Source of the DNA: Symsagittifera roscoffensis
Lineage: Eukaryota > Xenacoelomorpha > Acoela > Convolutidae
Direction: 5' to 3'
Assembly (NCBI RefSeq): GCF_963678635.1
Contig: NC_087069.1
Coordinates: forward strand, 41,067,883-41,131,882
DNA: 64,000 nt
Within the stretch, counting starts at the first letter, position 1, and each line of letters opens with the position of its first letter. The notes beneath the pieces were generated by a model. The model ran no database searches and was not told the origin of the DNA. It saw only the letters and a list, made by a program, of their open reading frames with translations. Below are positions 1 through 12,300 of this stretch, piece by piece. Position numbers and translations under genes: made by a program.

Positions 1-847
1 TCGGTTATGTTTATGAAAAATTGTTAAAAAGATGGATCAATTGAGCTCTCCCCCCCCCCCCAGCAAAAACAGTAAAACGCTAGTACATGGTTAATCTATT
101 CGTAGCACGCAATCAATTGACCGAGTGCAGTTTATTTTTTATGAGTTTCGAGAAAAAGTTTGAAAAAGAAAGAAAATCGAAGTTTTTTTTCAATTTTTTT
201 TGCAAGTTTTTGTTTGTGCGACCCATGGCCTCATCGAGCAAAGCAACCTACCAGGGTTGGTGCTCTAGCCTTATATCTGAATATCAAAAACTGTTCTCCG
301 CAGCACATTAAAATGGCTTTTTTTTTCCATTTAGGACAGAAAAAAGGCGCTTTATGCGATCCAAGTCGCCTTAGTTTTATTGATTTTTTTTCACTCTGAA
401 TGTAATTTTGAGCTTTGATATTGTAAGCTTTGGCGTTCCACTATCGTTGAAGAAACTGGCTTACGATTTCATATCATTCAAACAGTTTTGAAGTGGTTAT
501 AAGCATGTCTCAAGTACCTATTAAGCTATCTCAACCCCCCCCCCCCCCCCCACCAAAAATTAAAAAAAAAAAACAGTCCAAAAAAGGCACTTTTTGGAAA
601 AATTTGACCAAAAAAAATCGCATTTTTTCGGCGCCCGCTCCCCCTCAAGTTTAGTATATATTGGCGCCAAAGGCGCCTTTAGAAAAATTTAGGGTTGGTC
701 GGCCTAAAATGGATTTTTTAAAAAGTACCAAAGGAGGGAACCTTTGGGTCGGCAGGGGGTCGAATCCCTGAGGGGGGGCGGGCAGACGCCCCCACCTAAA
801 TCCGCCCTGCTGCAATACCTTTACAACAAAACGGTTTTCAAATTAAA
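1..847. other. gene-free AT-rich start of the window with poly-C tracts
   Basis: No exon with protein-like composition is visible here. The stretch holds two long C homopolymers, 12 C at 50-61 and 17 C at 535-551, and many runs of T. The short open frames at 87-399 are low-complexity translations of T/A runs. If the G-beta gene starts upstream of the window this is intron sequence, which is an inference. Confidence 0.5.
655..806. repeat. GC-rich hairpin cluster with a tRNA T-arm-like segment
   Basis: This is a GC-rich island in AT-rich DNA. It contains the palindrome GGCGCCAAAGGCGCC, a hairpin with perfect 7-bp arms (CCAAAGG/CCTTTGG), a hairpin CAGGG/CCCTG whose loop carries TCGAAT as in a T arm, and a 7-bp stem GGGGGCG/CGCCCCC. 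The T-arm-like piece suggests a relic of a tRNA-derived SINE, but no matching A box is clear. What it is remains open. Confidence 0.35.
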
Positions 848-1279
848 TTATTTTCCCTTGTTTTCCCACTCTTTTCGGCCAATGCACTTGATCAAATCTA
901 AAATTGAGTAGCCCCTGCTGTCCATGACACACCATATATGAAAATAGTCGTCCTTAGTTTTTTAGATGAACCTTTCTTGGCGTTCAAGTTTTACGCCGAC
1001 TTTGCGTTCACGGTTTTTGGCTTCTTTTTGAATTTGATATCCAATGGCTTCCGGAAATCCAACTATTAACTCGTGAAGAAATTTGCTTGGAATAGTTTTT
1101 TTGTTTTTGTCGTCTACGTTGTTTTTCATTTCTTCTGTTTTTCCGTTTAAGTTCTGTCCAAATTCATAATGTTGTTTATTTCTATCATTTTCAATTTCAG
1201 CAGTTGTGATAATGATTCGGCAAAACGTAATTTGACAAGAAAACAAATAGCCACAGAGCAAGTATAGTCGAGTTAACAT
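848..1279 (-). pseudogene. secreted peptide precursor, copy A, with in-frame stop
   Basis: The frame opens with MLTRLYLLCGYLFSCQITFC, a signal-peptide-like start matching the MLTR start of the intact paralogue at 5199-5606. Both share a Lys/Asn/Glu-rich middle with a KTxE(M/F) and FLxxxxxGF pattern, and both end in a conserved C(V/L)MDSxGYSxxDLxxCI block. In this copy a TAA at 962-964 interrupts the frame before that block. Reading through in the same frame restores the block and reaches a second TAA at 848-850. No usable intron removes the stop: the stretch between is too short and lacks a good acceptor. I therefore call it a pseudogene or a stop allele. An ATG seven codons upstream (1300) is possible, but 1279 matches the paralogue. 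Function is unknown. Confidence 0.6.
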
Positions 1280-1469
1280 GTTCGTGCTCACAATTGTCAA
1301 GTTACTATTCGAATTAAGGGTAAAAGAATTGAATTGCAGTTAGTCAGTTAGTAATTTGTTGTTGGTCTTGAATGAGGAGCGTTCGAACTGTAAATACTAA
1401 ATGTTTGGCAACTAATTTGTCAAAAGTTTCATTACATTAGGGCACAGTGAACTTTTTTTAAAGTTTCTT

Positions 1470-1900
1470 AGAATTCAATGAACGTAGTTCAGACTCTTAT
1501 ATAGGTCGCGATGATTTTTTGTAAGGAAAAGTTGTAAAATTCTCTATAACAAAAGAAGTCCATTCATACTTATAAACGCACATATAAATGCCCTTAGTTA
1601 TATGTGCACTTTAGGCAAAATTAACTCTCCAATTATGAAAGCTGAAATGGCACGAAAAAACGGTTGATTTCTAGTTTCGAAAATCGAACTTAGATTTGAT
1701 TTGCCACCGGATTAAAAAATTTTCCTAGTTATCGGTTTTCTCAAATTAATTTAATTTTATCAAAAAAGGTACAATTGCTCTTTAAAATCAAAAAGCTTTA
1801 AGGCCATATAATTTTTGTTTGAAAAATGCAAGTCCTTTTTCTGTTTCAGTGCCTTCATTTACTCTTTTTCAACTGTCTGTTGGCTATGTTTCATTTACCA
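1470..1900 (+). repeat. dispersed repeat family, copy 1
   Basis: This segment shares ordered blocks with 8260-8785, 8805-9290 and, in part, 15000-15190. The opening block is like AATGAACGTAGTTCAGACTC followed by TTATATAGGTC. Further on come a TTGATTTCTAGTTTCGAAAA block, a block like AGCTTTAAGGCC, and a closing CTGTTGGCTATGTTT. Copies are diverged and no terminal inverted repeat or coding potential is seen. It is probably an old non-autonomous element, class unknown. Confidence 0.5.
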
Positions 1901-3384
1901 GATGTGGGACGTTTAACTGACTGCTGAGATTGATAGCTCGGCTTACCCAAATTTGCTACCAGAATTAATTTTAGTACTTTTCTTGTAAATATTTTGAAGC
2001 TTTCCAAGATATTTGTTCACAGGAAGGTTACACAATAACCAATTGTGATTTTAAGCAAATTTAACGGATTGGAATTATATTACAAACCATGATATTGTTT
2101 CCTATAGAAAACGCAACATTTTTTAACGACGAACAATTCCTTATTGTCCATACTTTCGAGGGTGGTTTTTTTATTCAGACCAATTTTAGAAAAGTAATCA
2201 TCTGATTTCTCTTGTAGTAGGAAATTTTGCTTTTTAAAGTAATTGTTTTTTTTCTTGTCTTTTATTTTATGATCAAAAATAATTTTTTTTGTGCGATTTA
2301 CTTAATATTTTTCAAAATTGGTTCATGAAATTTGATCGGTTTTCTTCTTGTTCTTGATATAGTTTGGCTTAGTGTTAAACTATTTTTTTGTTTTTCTGGC
2401 TTTTTTCCCGTCTGTTATTGGATTGGATTCAATCCAAGTTATTCACACGTTATTGGATTTATCCTGGAATCCAATGGATTTATCGGAACAATTGAAATTG
2501 CGGCATAAATTGGTGTTCGGATGTGTTTTTCAGGTAAATCTGGACATAGAACTACATAAAGGCAAATCAGGAGATAAAAGAGGTCAAGTGCTTTATGATG
2601 TTGACCTCTTTTATGTCGTGATTGGTCAATGGGAGGTTTCGAAACATCAATCAATCATTTCTGAAAACGGTTCAGTGTTGACATAATGGTTATTTGTTTA
2701 GGCAATTTTCTAGTTATTTACGAGAAGAAAAAAGTTGAAAACTGCCTGTTGCTGTTTTGTAGCTCAATATCTGTAAATAATACAGTAATGAATTCACTTT
2801 TTTAATATAAGAAAATTTCCCGAGAAAAAAATATCATTTTTTTTGAATTTTCAGCTCTGACAAGCGTTTAAGGAATTTTTTTTGCCAGATCAAGAAATTC
2901 AACTTAACAGTTAAATTAGAATTGAAAAGGTTCTGCTATCAATGTTTTGTAACGTTTCCGTAAATTGCATTACTTGTCCATTTTTTTTGGATTTTCGCTA
3001 ATCTATTATATTATGTATATCAAACAGCCAACTTTTTCCATAATACGTTCTAAATAATAACACCACAAAGAAAGGTTTTTTACTGTTCCAATAAGATTTT
3101 GTGAAAAACTTCAGATGTGTTCATAAGTATTTTCTTTTTACTCATTTCAGCGTCTGGAGAATTTTGTTATCTATTATCTATTATATATTTAAATGCGGGC
3201 TTCACTATCTCGCCATGCTTAAGCTTTTTCAGCGTATTATTTTTGCATGCTTAACGAAATAATTTTTGCACGTTTAAGCTATATCGTATATTGCAATGTT
3301 TAAGACTTTTTTCGATTTTCCAGTTTGATTTAAGTGGTTATTTCACCGAGTTTAAAATAAGCAACCCAATATTGGGATGTTGTC
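1901..3384. other. no recognisable gene; T-rich spacer
   Basis: A 104-codon open frame at 2372-2686 begins with a hydrophobic stretch but is built from small direct and inverted repeats (TTGGATT units and a 41-nt hairpin). No exon border or paralogue supports it. Nothing else stands out in this spacer. Confidence 0.4.
2574..2614. repeat. perfect 14-bp inverted repeat (short hairpin)
   Basis: ATAAAAGAGGTCAA is followed after 13 nt by its exact reverse complement. It is too short for a typical animal miRNA precursor and has no T tract suggestive of a terminator. It could be the remnant of a small palindromic element. Confidence 0.5.
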
Positions 3385-4880
3385 CGGATTCCGCAAGAGG
3401 TTGCGAATTTGGCCTCAAATTTTGAATGCCCAAATACTTTTAGTTAACGAGATAAGACGATTTTCGTGATTTTTTTTCAAATTTTTTTTTAGAAAACTCA
3501 AGTTTGAAAGTAATATACAAAACGTGAAGTTCCCAACCCTGAAGTTGGGTACTATCAGAGTTTTATCAAGGATTACGAATCTTACTTCCAAATATGACTG
3601 CTCAAATCCTTGTAGTTTTCGAGATATGACGTTTTTTGTGATTTTTTCAAAATTTTTAGAAAAATTAAAATAATTTTTTTTCGAAATTTGCAACAATGTA
3701 GATGGGTTCTGTCAGGGTACTCTAAGGAGTTGCAAATCTTACCTCCAAATATGTCTGTTCGAATCCTTGTAGTTTTCGAGATATGACGTTGTTGTGATTT
3801 TTTGAAAAAATTATTGAATAACTTATATTAATTTTTTCTTTGCAAAATTTGAAAGTTCCAACCCTGTAGTTGGGTCCTGTCAGAGTACCCTCAAGGATTG
3901 CGAATCCTGCCTCCAAATATGGCTGCTCAAATCCTTCTAGTTTTCGAGATATGACGTTTTTTGTGATTTTATCAAAAATTTTTTAGACAAATTAAATAGA
4001 TTATTTTTCAAAATTTGAATTTCGCAACCCTGTAGATGGGTGCTGTCGAGATATGACAATTTTGTGATTTTTTTCGAAAAACTTTCAGAAAACTTAAATT
4101 AATTATTTTTTCAATCTTTGAAATTCTTAACTTTGTAGTTGAGTGCTGTCAGGGTACTCTCAGGAGTTACAAATCTTGCGACTGCTCAAATTCTTTTAGT
4201 TTCCGAGATGTGATGTTTTTTTTTGATTTTTTCAAAATTTCTCAAACTTATCTACAAAGAAATTCACAAAGTTTGAAACTACCAACTTGATGAAGACACA
4301 AACTTATTTTCAGCGTAGTAGGGTGCTCTCAGGGAATCTCAGTGTTTGCAAATCTGGCCTCCGATTCTCCAGAGGCCCATTAATAATAATAATAATATTA
4401 ATAATCATAATAATAATTGTAATTCCTGCGAATCGCAGAGGAGCTATCAGTAGGCCTTAACAGTCCTGTCGAGGATAGTCCATTTGTATTATCTCCCCAC
4501 ATTCCAGACTGTTATTTTTGCTGAGCGAAGCTGTTTTTTGAGACTCAAGGCCGTTTTTTTCTGCGTCTGGAACTTTTACGTGGTACCACTATTGCAGCCA
4601 ATTTTGGTCAGGTTGTGGTAGACCTGAAGCTGGAGGTCAAGTGAGAGCTTGTCCTCACACACTATCATTGCCATGGCGTGGGATCGAATACACGATCTGA
4701 CGATTTCAAAGTGAACGCCTTACCACTGTGCTAAGTGCCTCCATTAAGTTTTTGAGATGACGCTTTTATGGTTTTTTTTTCAAAATGGGAATTAAAAAAT
4801 TTTGAAATTACCAACCCTGTAATTGGGTGCAGTCAGAGTATACTAAAAGTTAGCAGATGTTGTTTCCAATATGTGCAGTT
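3385..4880. repeat. tandem satellite, unit about 155-180 bp, interrupted by a SINE
   Basis: Copies start near 3400, 3575, 3730, 3900, 4165 and 4345, with a remnant near 4850. Each contains a block like GCAAATCTTACCTCCAAATATG, then CTTGTAGTTTTCGAGATATGACG, then a T/A-rich spacer and CCAACCCTGTAGTTGGGT. Divergence between units is substantial, so the array is old. The open frames here (3415-3696, 3722-3916) are translations of the repeat and not genes. Confidence 0.8.
4379..4743 (-). mobile_element. tRNA-derived SINE (minus strand) with ATT tail
   Basis: Read on the minus strand, the head at 4743 gives GGCACTTAGCACAGTGGTAA, a good pol III A box, followed about 35 nt later by a B box like GTATTCGATCCC. 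The body runs to an (ATT)n tail at about 4380. CATTAA lies next to both ends and may be the target duplication. The insertion splits a unit of the surrounding satellite, whose sequence resumes at about 4745. A second, more diverged copy of the same family is at 52885-53092, also on the minus strand. Confidence 0.75.
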
Positions 4881-5198
4881 TTTTATGAGTTTTCGAAAAA
4901 TTTCGAAGCACCGAAGGTGCGTTAAACGCTAGTTTGTTTTGCAAACTTTTGAGGGGCAAACGTTCCTATCTTCCTAAAATTTTTTGTTTTCAGTTTCTAT
5001 TAAAATTATCAGCTGGAGGGTAAAAAGGCTATTTTTTTCTGAAGAATATTCGTAAGATATGTTGTTGTTGGCTAAGTGGCACGTGCAGCATTTTTTGACG
5101 TACTTACGAAGCATATCAACAAGTTAGAAAGCAAATCAGAAATAAATTTTTATTCTAAAGAAGGCTCAAATAACACTTTGAAAAACAAAATATCAAAA

Positions 5199-5606
5199 TT
5201 AATTGAGTTTTGGGGTCGTTTTTAATTTTTCATCATTTTCAAACTCGTTAGTGTCAATGCACCTCAATAAATCGTAAAGCGAATAGCCGCTGCTGTCCAT
5301 AAGACACAATACTTGGAATTTTCCAGTGTTTCTACGCTTTTTAACTGTTTTAACTTCGTTTCTCCGAGATCTATAGTCGATGGGTGCTCCAAATCCGCCC
5401 AAAAAGTCCTGAAGAAATGTAGTTGGAAATAGTTTCCCGTTTTTGTCGTTGATGAATTCTCCCGTTTTGCCCTGTGAATTCGGGCGAAAGTCAGAATCTT
5501 GGTAATTTTTCTCATTTTTACTCTTAATTGGTAAGAAAATAATATGACAGAGCGTAGCTTGATAAGATAGCAAAACAGCCCAGAGTAAGATGAATCGAGT
5601 TAACAT
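5199..5606 (-). CDS. small secreted peptide precursor, copy B (135 aa)
   Basis: The intact single-exon frame starts MLTRFILLWAVLLSYQATLC, a typical signal peptide. A charged Asn/Lys-rich middle follows, then a basic KKRR site at about residue 90, then a C-terminal segment with two cysteines 15 residues apart (CLMDSSGYSLYDLLRC) and an acidic tail. The diverged paralogue at 848-1279 keeps the signal-peptide start and the two-cysteine block, so those parts were probably under selection. The layout (signal, propeptide, basic site, Cys-containing peptide) suggests a processed secreted peptide, by inference. I do not recognise a family; the resemblance of the GYSLYDLLRC end to an insulin-type A chain is too weak to use. 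It lies antisense to, and probably within an intron of, the G-beta gene. Confidence 0.6.
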   Translation of the reverse strand: MLTRFILLWAVLLSYQATLCHIIFLPIKSKNEKNYQDSDFRPNSQGKTGEFINDKNGKLFPTTFLQDFLGGFGAPIDYRSRRNEVKTVKKRRNTGKFQVLCLMDSSGYSLYDLLRCIDTNEFENDEKLKTTPKLN

Positions 5607-6198
5607 TTTGTTGCTTTAAAACCTTGCCTTACCGCTCAAATTTACAAGCAAGGTATCGATTTGTTAAGTTTGTCAATCAAAAATAAGCGTTAGAATTGTA
5701 ATGAGCAGAGATATTTGCAGTTTGATGTTTGCTTTTCGTACCAAGTTTATCCTAGTTTTAATTGATAAACGTGAGCAAAAAGGTGGTCTGATTAAAAAGG
5801 CCAGTTGTGAGGGAAATGAAAAGCTATCTTTCTAACTGTCTTTTTATAGGGTAAAAGTGATCGGATCATTCTGGGCTCATTGCGCATCTGCTGATCACCC
5901 ATGTTTTATGTGCAATATTCATATTTATTTGTTTTTGTTTGATGCGTTTTTGAACTATTTTTTTTCGAATCTCCTATTGTTCTATATTCAAAAACGAACC
6001 AACATTAACAGGTAATTTTGTTCAAAGATATGGTGCTTATATCAATTAAAGATCGATTGAGTGATGTCAGAAGCTGCTGTCGGATACGTTGAAAAACAAC
6101 AGATGAAGCGCTCCGCTTTTCTGAGATATTCATTGTTTGAAAAGAAACTTGTTAGAAAGTGAGCATTAGTGTGACGTGTTTATTTTTTATGTTGCTAG

Positions 6199-6312
6199 GT
6201 TTCATTTCTTCCATCCGATACATAGACGACACCCAGCTGCTCTGCAGCTCGGGCGACAACTCCTCCGCCCTGTGGGACTCAAACAGTGGGACTAAGCTCA
6301 CATCCTACGAAG
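6199..6312 (+). CDS. G-beta exon, WD blade 3
   Basis: The exon begins after GTTGCTAG and ends at GAAG before GTACAT. It reads [19 protein letters not shown] and then a SSALWD blade core, ending TSYEG. The first Gly codon is split, so the preceding exon must end in G. The ATG at 6159 that opens the longer frame lies in intron sequence. Confidence 0.85.
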
Positions 6313-9300
6313 GTACATTAGACACTATTTTAACCCCCGGTCCCACTCAATGCAGAACCAACCATGTGGGGGAGAGTTAGATAAAATCAGGAACCTTGGG
6401 TTCTTTTTTAGTAAAATTCCATAAAAAATGCCCCTGAAAACGCCCTGAATGGTTTACCACCAAGTTACGGAGCTACCAAATATATACTCGGTAGTTATAA
6501 TTCAGAATTTCGGACGGACATCTAGCGAAGGTAGATTAGACACTGTCTCGAGCATTGGGTTAGTTTTTTACTAAAATTCCTGTAAAAGTCCTCTATAAAT
6601 ATACTACCCTGATTTGTTAAAAATTTATGCTAAGAAGTTGTAGTTCAAGATTGTAGTTCACACTTGCAGAAAACAACGTTTTGGACGGAACGTAAAATTT
6701 CTGGGATAAGTCACAATTTATTCCCAACAACAAACACAGGACTTATACTAACAACAGGATAATTACCAACATCATCATACACTCATTCTAAAACATCACT
6801 GCAGTGTAATATCCTGTCGAAGAAATATAGAAGTAATTTGAGGCGGATTTTTTAGGATTAAGGTGGATAGTATTCGTTTTGATCAGTCTTTCTTTTTGAT
6901 TAAGTTTTAAAATAGACTTTTAATTTGGTGCTCCGTTTTTTCAAACCATTTTTCCAACAATTACAAATAAAAAGCTCGAGCTGGCCTTCAGCGTCTTTTC
7001 AATTTCGGCGTAAAATAATCGCAAAGCATAATTATTAAAAGAAGACGTAGTTGATATCAAGTTTTTATAATTTGTCATTTTGTTGTTGTTTCATGGCGGC
7101 TGTAGGTCACACGGCGGAGGTGATGGGTCTGGCAGGGTCCAGTGACAACACAGTGTTCGTGTCTGGCTCTTGTGACCGCACCGCCAAACTGTGGGACGTC
7201 AGGGACAAAGTAGCTAAGCAGACTTTCACAGGTATACTTTCTACATCCAAGTATCACAGCTAATTAAAAAAGTCAATTATAACTAAGTTCTTCGCCATTT
7301 TCAATGGTCGGAACATAAATCGCCAACGTTGTTCATATTCTTAGACAGTATCAAACGCAATCAAGTCAACCTTTAAAAAAAACAGAAGCATCACAACTAA
7401 TGTTTTTTTTAAAAGTTTGACTTGCGTTTGATACTGTCTAAGAATATGAACAAAGTTGGAGATTTTTGTTTCGACCATTGAAAATGGTGAAGAACTTAGT
7501 TTGTTTTTCTTTTTGTTTTCCATGCAAAGTCAGTTACCACAAATAGTCATCGGAATGGGTCCAGTGATATATCATTAAAAACCTTTCAGTCGTGATTGAG
7601 AAATACCGTTTCGATAATTTTGATATTTATTCTAATTCCGAGCTAGTATAATAGACTTATAAGCTTAAAATAGTAGTCTTAGTAATCAATTTAAGCAGCA
7701 AAAATTTATTTCAACCCAGTAAATTAAGTTTTCGAAGTTTTTTTAGCGCTTTTGGAAAAAAAGTTTGAAAAATAAAAAATTAAAAAGATTGAAAATTTGA
7801 AAGTTTGTCTTTGATTTTTTATGATTATTTTTAAATTTTTATGAGGAAAATTGCTGTCAAATATACATAATATACTGTTAATATCGAAAGTCTAGACCTT
7901 TTTCTGCTCCTCTCATTGCGCTACTAACAAAAATGACGCAATTTGAAACAAAAAAAACATGCAGACCTTGTTACACTTGCGATTGGATTGTTTGATGAAG
8001 TTGGGCACTAGACTTTTCCTCCTGTAAACAATTTGGGCCTTAGATTTTTCTTCTTGTACAGAATTTGTCGAGGAAACGTTTTTTCTCGCTTTTTCATTTA
8101 GTGTACCATCTTATTTTATTTCTTAAAGCAAGAGAATTGTATCCGAGCTTGATAATTGTAAAATTAATTTAATTATGTGTCAAAGTATTTGTTTTTTTTT
8201 TTCGATTAATTGCAATTTTTTTTTAAAGTTGTTCAATTCATTTTTTAGTTGTCAACGAACGAAGTGAAGAATTTTAGTCAGAATAAAAAAATTTGAATTT
8301 GTTGACGATTAAATTTGGTTTTTCGCGGTTTGACTTATGATTTTTTAAGCTAACTTTTTTCATTAATTAAAATCAAAAATCAATTCAAATTGCACTATTG
8401 CACAATAAAAGTGAAAAGGTCCCGAAAACGTGAATGACTTCTAGTTTCAAGAATGGACTTCAATTTTCTTAATTCTCAGCTGAATATTAAAAATTATCAA
8501 TTGATCCAGTTTTTTTTTGCTAAATTGAATAACTTTATGAAGAAATTCACATTCATAAACAGTATTTGAAATTCAAAGAGCTTCAACGTAATATATCTTT
8601 TTCAAATTTGAATGTTCAAAAATGTTGAAAAACTTTTTTTTTCGATTTCCTAGATTTTTTTCAAAAGTCCTTTAAAATAAGTTTCTTAAAAGGAAAGAAA
8701 ATTATGTTCAAGTCACTATCTTTTTTCCCTTGCTGTCGTTGATTCCATTCCAACTTTCTGTTGGCTATGTTTGAAATTCAAAACAACTTAAAATGTTAAA
8801 TTTCTAGGGTTTTTAAGAGTAATGAACGTAGTATGTACTCTTATATAGGTCTTGCTTTTTTTTTCAGGAAAATGTCTTAAAATTTGCTCACGCTCAGTTT
8901 TGATTTTTCGCGGTTTTACTTGTGATTTCGCTTCAAGTGCAGTGCATTTCCATTGTTAGAAGGAAGGCAAATCCACTATCGAACAGTAAAAATGTAAAGG
9001 TAACGAAAAACGTGATTGATTTCTAATTTCGAAAATGGACATTTATTGTCAGATAGGACAGTGAAATAAACGTTTTTTGTCTATTGATCCCTTTTTCTCA
9101 AATTATTTTAATTGTAGCAAAAAGTGTCCATTATAAATTGTTTTACAAATTCAAAGAGCTTTAAGGCCTTCTATTTTTTCTTCGAAATTCAAAAGTTGAA
9201 GATTTTTGAAAAAAAAACAAGTCATAGTTTGTTTCAGTTTCATTGCGTTCATTACTCTTTTCCATTTGTCAGTTGGCTATGTTTACCCTTGCGATAAGTA

Positions 9301-12300
9301 AGGGTTTTGCAATCGGGTGTTGGACTTTTTCCCCGTAAATAACTTGTTCAAAGAATGCTCAAAATATGATATGGTAACTTCAGGTTCAGTTTATAATGAA
9401 GTCAAATTTATTCGCGTCTCCGACATACTTGGTCTGAGGTAGCGATAATGCCTGGGACGGAAAGGGCTTGGGTTCGAATCTGACAGGATCTGAATATTCC
9501 GTTTCAAAAACAATTGTCGACTTATTATTAGTCTGCATGTATTTTTCGGCTTAGTTGCCACATCACAGAATTGTTTTTTCTTGTTATACGAAAATTACCT
9601 TGTGGTTGCTTTTAGTGTTTCGGTTTTTCGGCCATTTTTAATTTTACTAACCTCGACGTCGTATTTTTTCTTGTTTTTTTTCGCTGAAACATTATTCTGC
9701 TCAGATGATTTCGGCTTATTTTTTATCGGCTTAGTGACCTATTTCTTAGTAGTTTCAAGGGAAATATAATTTTGATGCTCCTCTGTGGATTGCATAAAAT
9801 GCTTAAAATCTTAACTTAATCATGACAACATTTATTGGTACCGCTAATGCGTTATAATTGCCTTGCGTCACTTAGCAATTATGTAGACTCATTATTGGCT
9901 TGCTTCACTTGAAAAATTTTGTAGACGGTCATTTTTTTGCTTGTGTATGCGGAGTACAACTTCGCCTCTGAGTGCAAATGATGCAAAGCTCCGCTGCGCC
10001 TCAGTGCATAAAGTTTCAGGTCCTGTCAGTTGAATCTGAAACTTGAACTATATTCATAGACTCAAATTTGGTTATTTTAATTTTAACTGCTTGAACATTT
10101 TTGTGTTTGGATAATAAATATGCTTATAAGGTTTTTCCATTTTGTAGGGCACGACTTAGACATCAACTCGATCGCATTTTTCCCGAGCGACAGGGCATTC
10201 GTCACGGGTTCAGATGACAACTCGTGCAAACTATACGACATCCGATCCGATCAAGCAGTCGCAACATACACACAGCTTAACCTCAATTACGGAATAGGCA
10301 AGTAGCTCTTCACACTTATAACATTTAATCGTTTTCAAATTTGAAAATAAACCTTGTTGGGCTATAAGAAGGTTTTTGTAAGATATGCACATGTTAAGTT
10401 GCGAGCAGAAAACCGATGTCTGTCAAAACCTTAAAAAAGTACCCAAATTGGATATTTTGGGCTCATTTATGCCTGCAACGCAGTAATTTTTATTTAAATC
10501 GGGTCTTTTGTGGTGTTTTGGGAAAGTTTGTGAAATATCTTTCGTCGATCTGAAAAAAAACGTGAAATTTGAAGATTATTTTCAAAATTTGCCCCTGAAT
10601 GTTAACACTGAATAGTGATTATTTTAAAGCAGGTTATGGTTTAAATCATAAAAAGGCAGGTGAACATTTTCGGACTCTTTTGGTAGGTTTTTCTTAGCCA
10701 TTTGTGAATTTTGTTTGCTTCTTTGCTTGAACTAGGGCTCAATTTGACCTACTCAGTATTAACTTTTCATACATTTTCAAAATTTTAACTTGAATTTCTT
10801 GGTGCAAGATAATTGTAAACAAAAGAATGCACTGGCGCGATTTAAAAAGGTATCAAATCTAAGACTCATTGTCGCTGTTTGAGTTCTGATACTCCAATTT
10901 CTTATTAGAGTTTTAGGTGTTATTTTCCAAGCGGAATGACGAGCTGCAAAAAAAAATTCTCTTTTTGAATTACATCAAATTGTTCTATTGGGACGCTAAT
11001 ATATAACGCTTTTTCCCAAAAAAAATACACAAAAGTGAATTAAACATTTTTTTAATAAAAATACGTTGTTGGAAGATGACTCTGGTCGGAACTATCTGTG
11101 CTTCTTGCACAGCAACCAGGTTTGTCATTTTAATAACAAGGTATTATCAACAGACCTATATTTAACATGTTATTAACACATTGTTTTTAACAATTCGAGC
11201 TTCCAATTCGAATGCAGTCCTTTTTTCATGTTTCATCGAGAAAATTACTCGACTAGGCCAGTGCTATCTCCTCCAATGCTAGATTGGAGCGGTGTTTCTC
11301 AACTTTCGGAATCACCTATGGAAAACCCCGAAGTTCTTTGAGCGCTCGAGAAGGCTGGAGAGCTGGTTTTTCTCTTTAAACAACTCGATGAGTGATTTTA
11401 AAACTGATTTTTGTTTCTAACGTGTTTATTTTCTTATAGGTAACATGTTAGTGTGTTAAAAACGTTCTATTTAACAAATGACAGCCCTGACAGCAGCCTA
11501 TAATAGTAATAATAATAATCATAATAATAATAATATATTAGGCTCTTACCCGAATGTTCGGGGCTTCGTTTTCTTTGTTCACAAGTATCATCATTTGAAT
11601 TTGAACGTCAATCATAAGCTTTTGAACATGTAGTTTTTCTTTTTAAACAGGTGCCGTCAGTTTTTCCAAGAGCGGTCGACTTCTCTTCGTAGCCTGTGAC
11701 TTGGATGTGCTCATTTGGGATACCCTAAAGAGCCTCAAAGTCGGCATCCTCTCCGGACACGAAGCGAGAGTCTCGTGTCTCGGGGTGAACTCTGACGGAA
11801 ACGCAACATGTAGACGGTCAATTTTGTAGACGGTCATATTTTTGCTTGTGTATGCGAAGTACAACTTCGCCTCTGAGTGCAAATGATGCAAAGCTCCGCT
11901 GCGCCTCAGTGCATAGTTTCAGGTCCTGTCAGTTGAATCTGAAACTTGAACTATATTCATAGACTCAAATTTGGTTATTTTAATTTTAACTGCTTGAACA
12001 CTTTCGGAATCACCTATGGAAAACCCCGAAGTTCTTTGAGCGCTCGAGAAGGCTGGAGAGCTGGTTTTTCTCTTTAAACAACTCGATGAGTGATTTTAAA
12101 ACTGATTTTTGTTTCTAACGTGTTTATTTTCTTATAGGTAACATGTTAGTGTGTTAAAAACGTTCTATTTAACAAATGACGGCCCTGACAGCAGCCTATA
12201 ATAGTAATAATAATAATCATAATAATAATAATATATTAGGCTCTTACCCGAATGTTCGGGGCTTCGTTTTCTTTGTTCACAAGTATCATCATTTGAATTT

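Noticed and set aside
2372-2686. 104-codon frame with a hydrophobic start, like a small secreted protein
   Set aside because: It is built from short direct and inverted repeats, including a perfect hairpin, and has no paralogue or splice support.
5199-5606. Insulin or relaxin family membership of the peptide precursor
   Set aside because: Only two cysteines, wrong spacing and no B-chain cysteines; similarity limited to GYSLYDLLRC.
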